DNA from: Herbaspirillum sp.
GTDB lineage: Bacteria; Pseudomonadota; Gammaproteobacteria; Burkholderiales; Burkholderiaceae_D
DNA: 64,000 nt
NCBI RefSeq assembly: GCF_017744395.1
Contig: NZ_JAGIBI010000007.1
Location: forward strand, 62,001-126,000
Reading direction: 5' to 3'
The translations under genes and the position numbers were made by a program. Below the pieces are notes generated by a model, which did not search any database, was not told the DNA's origin, and saw only the letters and a program-made list of their open reading frames with translations. This document shows positions 6,527-13,237 of the stretch, in pieces (the first letter of the stretch is position 1; every line of letters begins with the position of its first letter).

Positions 6527-7242
6527 GCGGCGGCTCCGATATCGGCGGCGCGGTTGAGCTGCTCCAGCGCGATGCGCCGGTGGAAGCGTGCGGCCAGGCG
6601 CTGGTCGTGGCTGACGAACACCAGCGCCGATTCGCCGTGGCCGCATTCGCGCTGCAGCAGGTCGAGGAAGGCTTGCTGGCGGTCGCTGTCCAGCGCCGAG
6701 GTCGGCTCGTCGGCGACGATGATCTCGGGGCGGCCGATCAGCGCGCGCGCCGCCGCCACCCGCTGCTGCTGGCCGATCGACAACTGGGTCACCGGGCGCG
6801 CCCACAAGGCGGGCGCCAGGTCCAGCGCCGCCAGCAGCGCCTGGGCGGCCTCCGGCAAGCTGCCGCCTTGCTGCAAGGCGCGTTCCTTGCGGTAGGGCGA
6901 GAACTGGCAGGGCAAAAGCACGTTGTCGGTAACGGAGAGATAAGGCAGCAGGTTGAACTGCTGGAAGATGAAGCCGATATGGTCCACCCGGAAACGGTCG
7001 CGCCGCGCGGCGGGCAAGCCTTGCAACGCCTGCCCCAGCACTTCCACGCTGCCGGCCTGCGGCGCGATGATGCCGCCGATGGTCGCCAGCAGCGTGCTCT
7101 TGCCGCTGCCGCTGGGACCGCTGATGAACAGGTGCTCGCGCGCGGCCACCCGCAATTCGTCCAGTGCCAGCGCGGGATGCGGCTGGCCGGGCCAGGTGAA
7201 GCTGAGGTTGCGCAGGTGGATGGCGGGTTGCGGCTGGGTCAT
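6523..7242 (-). CDS. ABC transporter ATP-binding protein (LolD/MacB type)
   Basis: 239 residues if started at ATG 7242 (MTQPQPAIHLRNLSF); an in-frame TTG at 7299 would add 19 residues with no family match. Walker A GPSGSGKST, the Q-loop IFQQFNLLPYL, signature LSIGQQQRVAAARALI, Walker B IIVADEPTSALD and the switch His in VFVSHD are all present, so it should be an active ATPase. It pairs with the overlapping FtsX-like permease. The Ile-Gly-Gln variant of the signature is common in LolD relatives. No clear ribosome site precedes ATG 7242. Confidence 0.92.
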   Translation of the reverse strand: MTQPQPAIHLRNLSFTWPGQPHPALALDELRVAAREHLFISGPSGSGKSTLLATIGGIIAPQAGSVEVLGQALQGLPAARRDRFRVDHIGFIFQQFNLLPYLSVTDNVLLPCQFSPYRKERALQQGGSLPEAAQALLAALDLAPALWARPVTQLSIGQQQRVAAARALIGRPEIIVADEPTSALDSDRQQAFLDLLQRECGHGESALVFVSHDQRLAARFHRRIALEQLNRAADIGAAA

Positions 7243-7321
7243 GTCAACAGGGGAGATGCTGGAGCGGGCTGGCGCGATGATACGCCGACCCGCTGTCAAT
7301 GGCCTGACTTCGTGGCGCGGA

Positions 7322-7909
7322 TCAATTGAGAGGGATGGCGGTATTGCCTGGCGTCAGTTGAAATGCGGCTTGTTTCTTGGGCGTGGCCAACTGGACGTCG
7401 ATACGCTGGAAGCCCGGGAATGCGCGCAGCAGGCCGCCGACGTCCACGGTGTTGAGCATGCCGGGGCTGGCGCAGACCAGCGCGAAGTCGCCATCGAGGT
7501 CGGCATGGCCGTCGTTGGAGGCGGTGGCCTCGGCAGCGCCGGATGCGGCTTTTTCTCCCAGCAGGGCCGGCGGCAGCACGGCCGATTCCAGCTGGATCTC
7601 GGCCGGCTTGCATTGGGCGGCGGCGTCGGTGGCGAACATGGCGCCGACATCGCGCAGCGTCTTGGCCATCGCCTGCACGGTTTGCTTGTCGCGGGCCGAG
7701 GTGGCGGCATGTTCGAAGCCGACCAGGTTGATCAGCGGCGTATCCAGGTGCAGCGTCAGGGTATTGCCTTCCAGCGCCACATCCAGCTTGCCCACGCCGT
7801 GTTCATGGGCCGGATGGTTGCCGTGGTGGTCGTGGCTGTCGGCGGCGAGGGCGGGCAGGCTTAGCAGCGTGGCGGCAAGGATGGAAGCGGCGAAGGGCAG
7901 GCGGGGCAT
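7322..7909 (-). CDS. DUF2796 family periplasmic protein, putative metal binding
   Basis: 195 residues from ATG 7909. Signal peptide MPRLPFAASILAATLLSLP with cleavage after ALA, then a His-rich mature start AADSHDHHGNHPAHEHGVG, the recognised DUF2796 pattern (HxHGxxxL, LDTPLINLVGFEHA, CPAEI-like core). The clustered histidines suggest zinc binding. It is the first gene of the leftward operon with the ABC/FtsX/DUF3299 genes and has a ~125-nt leader running back to the shared promoter at 8036. Upstream in-frame sequence to 8122 runs through that promoter and is rejected as coding. Homologues head the Zur-controlled PA4063-type operon. Confidence 0.88.
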   Translation of the reverse strand: MPRLPFAASILAATLLSLPALAADSHDHHGNHPAHEHGVGKLDVALEGNTLTLHLDTPLINLVGFEHAATSARDKQTVQAMAKTLRDVGAMFATDAAAQCKPAEIQLESAVLPPALLGEKAASGAAEATASNDGHADLDGDFALVCASPGMLNTVDVGGLLRAFPGFQRIDVQLATPKKQAAFQLTPGNTAIPLN

Positions 7910-8010
7910 GGGAGTCTTTCGTTGGTGTTGGGACTTCGGCGGCTTGCCGGCTTGGCAAGGGCGCTGGTCTGGCTCAGCATTTTGAGCCTGGCCGACGGAA
8001 AAATTCAGTC

Positions 8011-8076
8011 TTGTTACATTCTGCAACAGGGTTGCATTATAATTCGTGCTTTCCCATTTTTTGCAACTCGGTTGCG
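8011..8076. promoter_or_regulatory. Bidirectional promoter with two Zur-type operator elements
   Basis: Two copies of TGCAAC-N3-GTTGC lie exactly 40 bp apart: TGCAACAGGGTTGCA (8022-8036, perfect) and TGCAACTCGGTTGCG (8062-8076). Between them ATTATAAT (8036-8043) gives a -10 box on both strands: TTACAT (8014-8019)-N18-TATAAT rightwards and TTGCAA (complement 8061-8066)-TATAAT leftwards. An overlapping TGTTAC-N5-GCAACA is also visible at 8012-8028. The position between two zinc-type operons makes Zur the likely ligand; this is inference. Confidence 0.65.
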
Positions 8077-8145
8077 ATCCTCCCGGAAGCCGTACTTCCC
8101 GGGGATGCCGGCCGCGTTGCATCCTTCTTGGTCAGGTTGTCTGCC

Positions 8146-8277
8146 GTGTCGGTTCTCTCTCGTTTGTTGATGAAGCAAGGCGTGCTCGCCAGCCCATGGT
8201 GGCTGCGCGTGCTGGCGGTGCTTCCGGTCTGCCTGCTGCTGTGGCTGGGCGTGTCGTGGGCATTGGGCGAGGGCTGA
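8146..8277 (+). CDS. Possible small membrane protein upstream of znuC
   Basis: A 43-codon frame from GTG 8146 (or 35 codons from ATG 8170) ends one base before the znuC start, as a leader or first operon gene would. It encodes one strong membrane helix, WWLRVLAVLPVCLLLWLGV, near the C terminus with a basic N-terminal side. No family is recognised. The tight junction with znuC and the clean single-span composition favour a real product, but it may only be a translated leader. Confidence 0.45.
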   Translation: MSVLSRLLMKQGVLASPWWLRVLAVLPVCLLLWLGVSWALGEG

Positions 8278-8278
8278 C

Positions 8279-9136
8279 ATGACGGCTGCCATTTCTCTTG
8301 AAAACCTGACCGTCAGCTACCGGCGGCATCCGGCTTTGCACCACGTCAGCGGCGTCTTCGCGCGCGGTTCGCTGACCGCGGTGGTGGGCCCCAACGGCGC
8401 CGGCAAGAGCACCTTGCTCAAAAGCATGCTGGGCCTGGTCCGCTGCAACGGCGGCCGGGTCGTCACGCATGTGGATGCGCGCCGCATCGCCTACCTGCCG
8501 CAGCAGGCCGAGATCGACCGCAGCTTTCCGATCTCGGTGCTGGATTGCGTGCTGCTGGGTTACTGGCCGGGCAAGGGCAACTGGGGCGGCATCGACGCCG
8601 GCATGGCGGCCCGTGCGCGCCAGGCGCTGGCGGCGGTGGGGCTGGATGGTTTCGCCTCGCGCGCCGTTTCCAGCTTGTCGGTGGGGCAGTTCCAGCGCGT
8701 GCTGTTCGCCCGCATCCTGCTGCAGGATGCCGAGGTGATCCTGCTGGACGAACCGTTCAACGCCATCGATACCCGCACCACCAGCGACCTGCTGCGCATC
8801 ATCGCCTCCTGGCATGCGGAGCGGCGCACGGTGATCGCCGTGCTGCACGACTACGACCAGGTGCGGCGCTCCTTCCCGCAGACGCTGCTGCTGGCGCGCA
8901 ACGTGGTGGCCTGGGGCGATACCGAAGAGGTGTTGTGCGACGACAACCTGGTGCGCGCCCGCGCCATGGCCGAGGCGGTGGACGAGCACGCGCCGGTATG
9001 CGAAGTCCGGGAGGACGACTTGCTGGCCTTGTCGCGCGTCCAATCGCACGATCACGATCATGGGCATGATGGGCATGGACACGACAGCCATCACGATCAT
9101 CATCATGGCGCGACCGGAAAGGGCGGCCTGCAATGA
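8279..9136 (+). CDS. znuC: Zinc/manganese ABC transporter ATPase
   Basis: 285 residues. Walker A GPNGAGKST (about 37-45), Q-loop LPQQAEIDRSFP typical of ZnuC/SitB-class ATPases, signature LSVGQFQRVLFARIL, Walker B VILLDEPF and HD switch in VLHDYD. The C-terminal tail is extended and very rich in His/Asp/Gly (SHDHDHGHDGHGHDSHHDHHHG), a probable metal-buffering tail. It overlaps znuB by ATGA. Cytoplasmic partner of ZnuB for energising zinc import; placement behind a Zur-type operator supports zinc rather than manganese. Confidence 0.92.
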   Translation: MTAAISLENLTVSYRRHPALHHVSGVFARGSLTAVVGPNGAGKSTLLKSMLGLVRCNGGRVVTHVDARRIAYLPQQAEIDRSFPISVLDCVLLGYWPGKGNWGGIDAGMAARARQALAAVGLDGFASRAVSSLSVGQFQRVLFARILLQDAEVILLDEPFNAIDTRTTSDLLRIIASWHAERRTVIAVLHDYDQVRRSFPQTLLLARNVVAWGDTEEVLCDDNLVRARAMAEAVDEHAPVCEVREDDLLALSRVQSHDHDHGHDGHGHDSHHDHHHGATGKGGLQ

Positions 9137-10023
9137 CGATGTGGTCGGCTTTCCATCAATTCGCCATCGAACCTTTCCAGGAATTCTCTTTCATGCGCCG
9201 CGCGCTGGTGGCGGCGTTCGCGCTGGCGCTGGGCAGCGCGCCGCTGGGCGTGCTTCTGACGCTGCGGCGCATGAGCCTGTTCGGCGAGGCCCTGAGCCAT
9301 GCGGTGCTGCCGGGCGTGGCGGTGGGTTTCATCTTCTTCGGGCTGTCGCTGCCGGCGCTGTCGATCGGCGGCTTCGCCGCCGGCGTGCTGGTGGTGGCGA
9401 TGGCCGGCTGGATCAGCCGCCATACCGAGATCAAGGAAGACGCCAGCCTGGCTGCCATCTACGTGGTGGCGCTGGCGCTGGGCGTGATCCTGATCTCGCG
9501 CCACGGCACCCAGCTCGACCTGCTGCACATCCTGTTCGGCAACGTGCTGGGCGTGGACAGCCAGGGCCTGCTGCTCATCGCCGGCGTCGCCAGCGCCAGC
9601 GTTCTGGCGATCGCCGCGCTCTACCGCGGCCTGCTGCTGGAGAGTTTCGATCCCGGCTACATGTCGGTCGGGCGCGGCAACGGGCGCGCCGGCGAGCTGT
9701 ACCAGCAGGCCTTCCTGATGCTGGTGGTGATGAACCTGGTGGCCTCGTTCCAGACGATGGGCACGCTGATGGCGGTCGGCCTGATGATGCTGCCGGCGGT
9801 GTCGGCGCGGCTGTGGCACGACACCTTGCCGGCGCAACTGTGCAACAGCGTGCTGCAGGCGGTGGCGGCCGGCTATGCCGGGCTGCTGATTTCGTATTAC
9901 GCCTCGGTGCCGTCCGGCCCGGTGATCATCGTCTGCGCCGGCGCCCTGTACGCGCTTTCGCTGCTGTTCGCGCCGCGCGGCTGGCTGCCGCGACTGCTCA
10001 AGCGCCCGCACCTGCGGGGCTGA
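9133..10023 (+). CDS. znuB: Zinc ABC transporter permease
   Basis: 296 residues with about eight membrane helices of the ABC-3 permease family. Typical parts: FMRRALVAAFALALGSAPLG with LRRMSLFGEALSHAVLPGVA (the conserved ABC-3 Gly-Asp/Glu-Ala-Leu-Ser-His-Ala motif), SRHTEIKEDASLAAIYV, and the helix TMGTLMAVGLMMLPAVSARL. Starts on the ATGA overlap with znuC, so expression is coupled. Forms the inner-membrane channel for zinc delivered by ZnuA. Confidence 0.92.
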   Translation: MTMWSAFHQFAIEPFQEFSFMRRALVAAFALALGSAPLGVLLTLRRMSLFGEALSHAVLPGVAVGFIFFGLSLPALSIGGFAAGVLVVAMAGWISRHTEIKEDASLAAIYVVALALGVILISRHGTQLDLLHILFGNVLGVDSQGLLLIAGVASASVLAIAALYRGLLLESFDPGYMSVGRGNGRAGELYQQAFLMLVVMNLVASFQTMGTLMAVGLMMLPAVSARLWHDTLPAQLCNSVLQAVAAGYAGLLISYYASVPSGPVIIVCAGALYALSLLFAPRGWLPRLLKRPHLRG

Positions 10024-10050
10024 TTTTTGTCTGTGTTTTCCGGAGTCCGT

Positions 10051-10977
10051 ATGCGCATCCTTCGTCCCTTTTCCATTCTGCTGGCCGCGCTGGCGCTGGT
10101 CTCCAGCCTGCCGGCGGCCGCTGCCGGGCGTATTCCGGTGGTGGCCAGCTTCAGCATCCTGGGCGATATCGTCGCCAATGTAGGCGGCGACCGCATCGCC
10201 GTCACCACGCTGGTCGGCCCGGACGAGGACGCCCACGTGTTCCAGCCGGCGCCGGACGACATCAAGGCGCTGTCGCGCGCCAAGCTGGTAGTGGTCAACG
10301 GTCTCGGTTTCGAGGGCTGGATGGAGCGCCTGGCGCAGTCGGCCAATTACCGCGGCGCCATCGTCACCGCCTCGGCCGGCATCCATAGCCGCGAGCTGGC
10401 CGGCGAAGATGAGCATGACGGACACGACGACGGGCATCACCACGGCAAGGACGACCCGCACGCCTGGCAGGATCCGCAGAACGTGATCGTCTACACGCGC
10501 AACATCGTCGCCGCGCTAGCCAGGCTGGATCCCGCCGGCGCCGCCGCCTACCGCAAGAACGGCGAGGCCTATGTCGGCAAGCTGCAGGAACTGGACCGCT
10601 GGGCCATCCAGCAGTTCGCGCAGATTCCCGAGGCCAAGCGCCGTGTGATCACCTCGCACGATGCGTTCGAATACTTCGGCGCGCACTACAAGGTGCGCTT
10701 CCTGGCCGCGCAGGGCGTGTCCACCGACAGCGAGCCCAGCGCCCGGGAAGTGGCGGCGCTGATCCGCCAGATCCGCGCCGAGAAGATCAAGGCCCTGTTT
10801 TTCGAGAACATGAGCAACCCGAAACTGCTGCAGCAGATCGCGCGCGAAACGGGCGTCACGCCCGGAGGCAAGCTGTATGCCGATGCCTTGTCCAGGGCCG
10901 GCGGGCCGGCGCCGGATTATCTGGCGCTGATGCGCTACAACATCGGGCAACTGCTGGAGAAGATCCGCCTGAACTGA
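10051..10977 (+). CDS. znuA: Zinc ABC transporter periplasmic binding protein
   Basis: 308 residues from ATG 10051, with GGAG five bases before it. Sec signal peptide MRILRPFSILLAALALVSS to about AAAA. Cluster A-I features: VVASFSILGDIVANVGGDR, the metal-ligand region PDEDAHVFQPAPDD, a His/Asp loop EDEHDGHDDGHHHGKDDPHAWQ (written in parts: DEHDGHDD, GHHHGKDD) that is diagnostic of zinc-specific ZnuA, TSHDAFEYFGAHY with ligand His, and FFENMSNPK. Periplasmic capture of Zn(II) for ZnuBC. Last gene of the znuCBA operon; no intrinsic terminator follows. Confidence 0.93.
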   Translation: MRILRPFSILLAALALVSSLPAAAAGRIPVVASFSILGDIVANVGGDRIAVTTLVGPDEDAHVFQPAPDDIKALSRAKLVVVNGLGFEGWMERLAQSANYRGAIVTASAGIHSRELAGEDEHDGHDDGHHHGKDDPHAWQDPQNVIVYTRNIVAALARLDPAGAAAYRKNGEAYVGKLQELDRWAIQQFAQIPEAKRRVITSHDAFEYFGAHYKVRFLAAQGVSTDSEPSAREVAALIRQIRAEKIKALFFENMSNPKLLQQIARETGVTPGGKLYADALSRAGGPAPDYLALMRYNIGQLLEKIRLN

Positions 10978-11047
10978 GCGCGGACGGCTTGAGGACAAAT
11001 CGCGTATGCTGTCGGCTCCATTTACCCCTCATCAGGAGAAGACAAGC

Positions 11048-11365
11048 ATGAGCACCATCACCGTCGTGGCCATCATCACCGCCAAGCCCGGCAAGCGCGA
11101 AGAGTTGCTGGCGCTGGGCCGCGCCAACCTCGCCGCCGTGCGCGCGGAAGAGGGTTGCATCGAATACGGCCTGACGGTCGATGTGGACGGTTTCGGCCCC
11201 AACCAGGCGCCGCTGGGACCCGATACCTTCGCCTTCATCGAGAAATGGGCCAGCGAAGATGCGCTGCGCCTGCACTTCACGCTGCCGCACATGATCGACT
11301 ACCGCGAAAAGGCCAAGGACCTGATCGCCAGCCGTTCCGTGCACGTGCTGAAGTCGGCCGACTGA
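11048..11365 (+). CDS. Antibiotic biosynthesis monooxygenase (ABM) family protein
   Basis: 105 residues, the normal size of single-domain ABM/YgiN-like proteins, which form dimeric ferredoxin-like barrels and often act as cofactor-free quinol monooxygenases. Seen here: ITAKPGKREELLAL at the N terminus, EEGCIEYGLTVD in the middle, and FAFIEKWASEDALRLHFTLPHM near the end with the usual conserved Trp and His. AGGAG lies nine bases before ATG 11048. It faces the LysR gene at 11406 and a GC-rich palindrome separates them. The substrate is unknown. Confidence 0.85.
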   Translation: MSTITVVAIITAKPGKREELLALGRANLAAVRAEEGCIEYGLTVDVDGFGPNQAPLGPDTFAFIEKWASEDALRLHFTLPHMIDYREKAKDLIASRSVHVLKSAD

Positions 11366-11380
11366 GTGCGGCCGCCCCGC

Positions 11381-11398
11381 CGGCCCCGGCCGGGGCCG
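11381..11398. terminator. GC palindrome between convergent genes
   Basis: CGGCCCCGG/CCGGGGCCG, an 18-bp perfect palindrome in the 40-bp gap between the ABM gene and the convergent LysR gene. No T-run; probable shared 3' end. Confidence 0.45.
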
Positions 11399-11405
11399 CG
11401 GGGTT

Positions 11406-12344
11406 TCAATGCTCGCCGGGGAAATCCGCCGGATGCGTACGCTGCGCATCGTAGGCGGAAGCCTGCCCCATCTGCGTCAGCCATGTGATGAAGGTCTTGA
11501 GCGCCGGATTGGAGTCGGCGGCGCTGCGGTACATCATGTGGAATCCCTCCCCATGCAGCACCACTTCCGGAAACAGTTGCACCAGGCGCCCGTGCGCCAG
11601 GTCGTCGTCGACCAGGGCCAGCGTGCCCATGGCCACGCCGAGATCGGTGGCGGCCGCCTGCAGGCTGAGGAAGAAGTGTTCATAGACCGTGCCCGGCATC
11701 TTCTTGCGCACCGCCACGCCGGCCTTGCCTAGCCATTGCGACCAGGCCAGCGAACGGCTGGAAAGGTGGATCAGCGGCATTTCCACCAGGTCGCGCGGCG
11801 TCCTGACCGGATGCAGCTCGAGGAAGTGCGGCGAGGCCAGCGGCGCCGAGACATCGTCCAGGAAGCGCACGCATTCATAGCCGCTGCGTTCCAGCGGGCT
11901 GCGCCAGATGATCACGTCGAACGGGTCCTTCACGTCTTCGAAATGTTCCGACATGGTGGTGGCCACGCGCACCTCGATGCGCGGGTTGTCGATCTGGAAC
12001 TGCGACAGGCGCGGGATCAGCCAGCGCATCGCTACCGAAGGCGCGGCGATCAGGCGCACCACGCGGCTCTTGCCGGCCAGCGTCAGCTGCTCGGCCGCCA
12101 GCGCGATGCGGTCCAGGCTGGCCTTGACCTCGCCGTAGAAGGCCAGCGCCGCTTCTGTTGGCTCCACGCCACGCGACTGGCGTAAAAACAACGGTTGGCC
12201 GAAGTACTCCTCCAGGGTCTTGATCTGCTGGCTGACAGCGCTGTGGGTGATGAACAACTCCTGGGCCGCCAGCGTCAGACTCCGCGTCCGGACTGCCGCT
12301 TCGAACACTTTGAGGGTCTTGAGCGGGGGCAGGGAAGAGGACAT
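11406..12344 (-). CDS. LysR family transcriptional regulator, GcvA-like
   Basis: 312 residues from ATG 12344 (MSSSLPPLKTLKVFEAAVRT); 24 further in-frame codons upstream overlap the promoter. Helix-turn-helix at about 18-60 with SLTLAAQELFITHSAVSQQIKTLE, the LPPL-K-L-FEAA start and RGVEPTEAALAFY are the GcvA subfamily pattern. The rest is the LysR effector domain. It is divergent from the small gene at 12448 with about 100 bp between, so it may control that gene or itself. The effector cannot be predicted; GcvA-type regulators are often general amino-acid or virulence regulators. Confidence 0.88.
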   Translation of the reverse strand: MSSSLPPLKTLKVFEAAVRTRSLTLAAQELFITHSAVSQQIKTLEEYFGQPLFLRQSRGVEPTEAALAFYGEVKASLDRIALAAEQLTLAGKSRVVRLIAAPSVAMRWLIPRLSQFQIDNPRIEVRVATTMSEHFEDVKDPFDVIIWRSPLERSGYECVRFLDDVSAPLASPHFLELHPVRTPRDLVEMPLIHLSSRSLAWSQWLGKAGVAVRKKMPGTVYEHFFLSLQAAATDLGVAMGTLALVDDDLAHGRLVQLFPEVVLHGEGFHMMYRSAADSNPALKTFITWLTQMGQASAYDAQRTHPADFPGEH

Positions 12345-12447
12345 GGTGTTAGAAAAACTTATATTGGTGTCGGAAAATGTTGCTTTGCAAAAGCGTATGG
12401 CGACCTTATTCTTCAATCACCGAAACGTTTAACAGTGAGTGAAGATC

Positions 12448-12702
12448 ATGTCTACCGTGAGTATATTTGTAAAAGATGCCGGTTTTTCTAACAATTTGCG
12501 CGCCCTGGCCGAACTGGCCAAGTTCGTCGTCCAGCGTATCGCCGCCGCCCATGCCTTGAAGCCGGTGCGCAACGATGCCTCCGAACTGTATGATGCCGAC
12601 AGCTTTGCCGGCGTGGAAGACCACGTGGAACTGGAAAACCGCCTGCGCCAACTCGAAAACGGCCATATGCAAGCCGTCTGGAAGCTGCAGTCGCAGATCT
12701 GA
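12448..12702 (+). CDS. Small hypothetical protein
   Basis: 84 residues from ATG 12448. Mostly helical and soluble, with a C-terminal DHVELENRLRQLENGH segment that weakly resembles the end of small DUF3563-type proteins of Burkholderiales; I would not assign the family on this. It is divergent from the LysR gene and followed by a gene-free stretch. Composition fits the genome. A GTGAGTGAAG sequence gives only a modest ribosome site. Confidence 0.65.
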   Translation: MSTVSIFVKDAGFSNNLRALAELAKFVVQRIAAAHALKPVRNDASELYDADSFAGVEDHVELENRLRQLENGHMQAVWKLQSQI

Positions 12703-12825
12703 TATCTGATCCAAGCCGCCCGCAGGGGCAAGATGTAAGGCCGCGCCGTCGAGGCCGGCAAGCCAGGCATGAAGCCGCAAGCCATTGAAGCAAGTTGTCC
12801 GACTCGGCGAGTCGCGACATCATAG

Positions 12826-12983
12826 TAAATAAAGAGACCGGCTCCGATCCTTCGATAGCGTAATCGTCGGAGCCGCGGACGGACCTGACGATGTCCCGTC
12901 CAGACCTGCAGATGCCAGGCGCAGGCAGCCCCCGGGGCTGTACCGCAAATTCCGCCATGACCCCGCTGATGCGGGGTTTTTCA
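12826..12983 (+). ncRNA. Candidate structured RNA upstream of the chemoreceptor
   Basis: No ORF is supported here, but there are several stems in a row and an intrinsic terminator at the end: CGGCTCCGA/TCGGAGCCG (12839-12847 with 12867-12875, perfect), GGACGG/CCGTCC (12877-12882 with 12896-12901), CAGCC/GGCTG (about 12926-12940), then CCCCGC/GCGGGG plus T-run. CATAGTAAAT around 12821-12830 may be the -10 region. It could be an independent sRNA or the leftover leader and 3' end of the preceding gene. I recognise no family. Confidence 0.4.
12961..12982 (+). terminator. Intrinsic terminator
   Basis: CCCCGC (12961-12966), loop TGAT, GCGGGG (12971-12976), then TTTTTC. It lies 260 bp after the last gene, which is why a separate transcript is suspected. 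The following 12984-13237 region holds a GTTGC-GGC-GCAAC hairpin near 13014 and the chemoreceptor leader, nothing else recognised. Confidence 0.85.
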
Positions 12984-13237
12984 TTTTTGAAACCCATATT
13001 CCCGTATGACGGTTGTTGCGGCGCAACCTCTGTTCGAAATGACAATGAAAAGAGGCGCTGCTATATTGATCTGCAGAGAACGAATAGCCGTGCGCGGCCG
13101 ATGTTGCCGAGGGGAGTCGGGCAGTGTCGCCGCATGGCCCGCCTAGCGGAAGGGCGGGCGCTGCGCACGGGTGCCGGCAGCAGCGTTCGACGTTCCTGTT
13201 AATTACATTGTTTGTGCCATCACCCAAGGGGAAAACC

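Noticed and set aside
13071-13105. FliA promoter before the first chemoreceptor
   Set aside because: GCCGATGT is present but no TAAA-like -35 lies at 15 bp; too weak to list.
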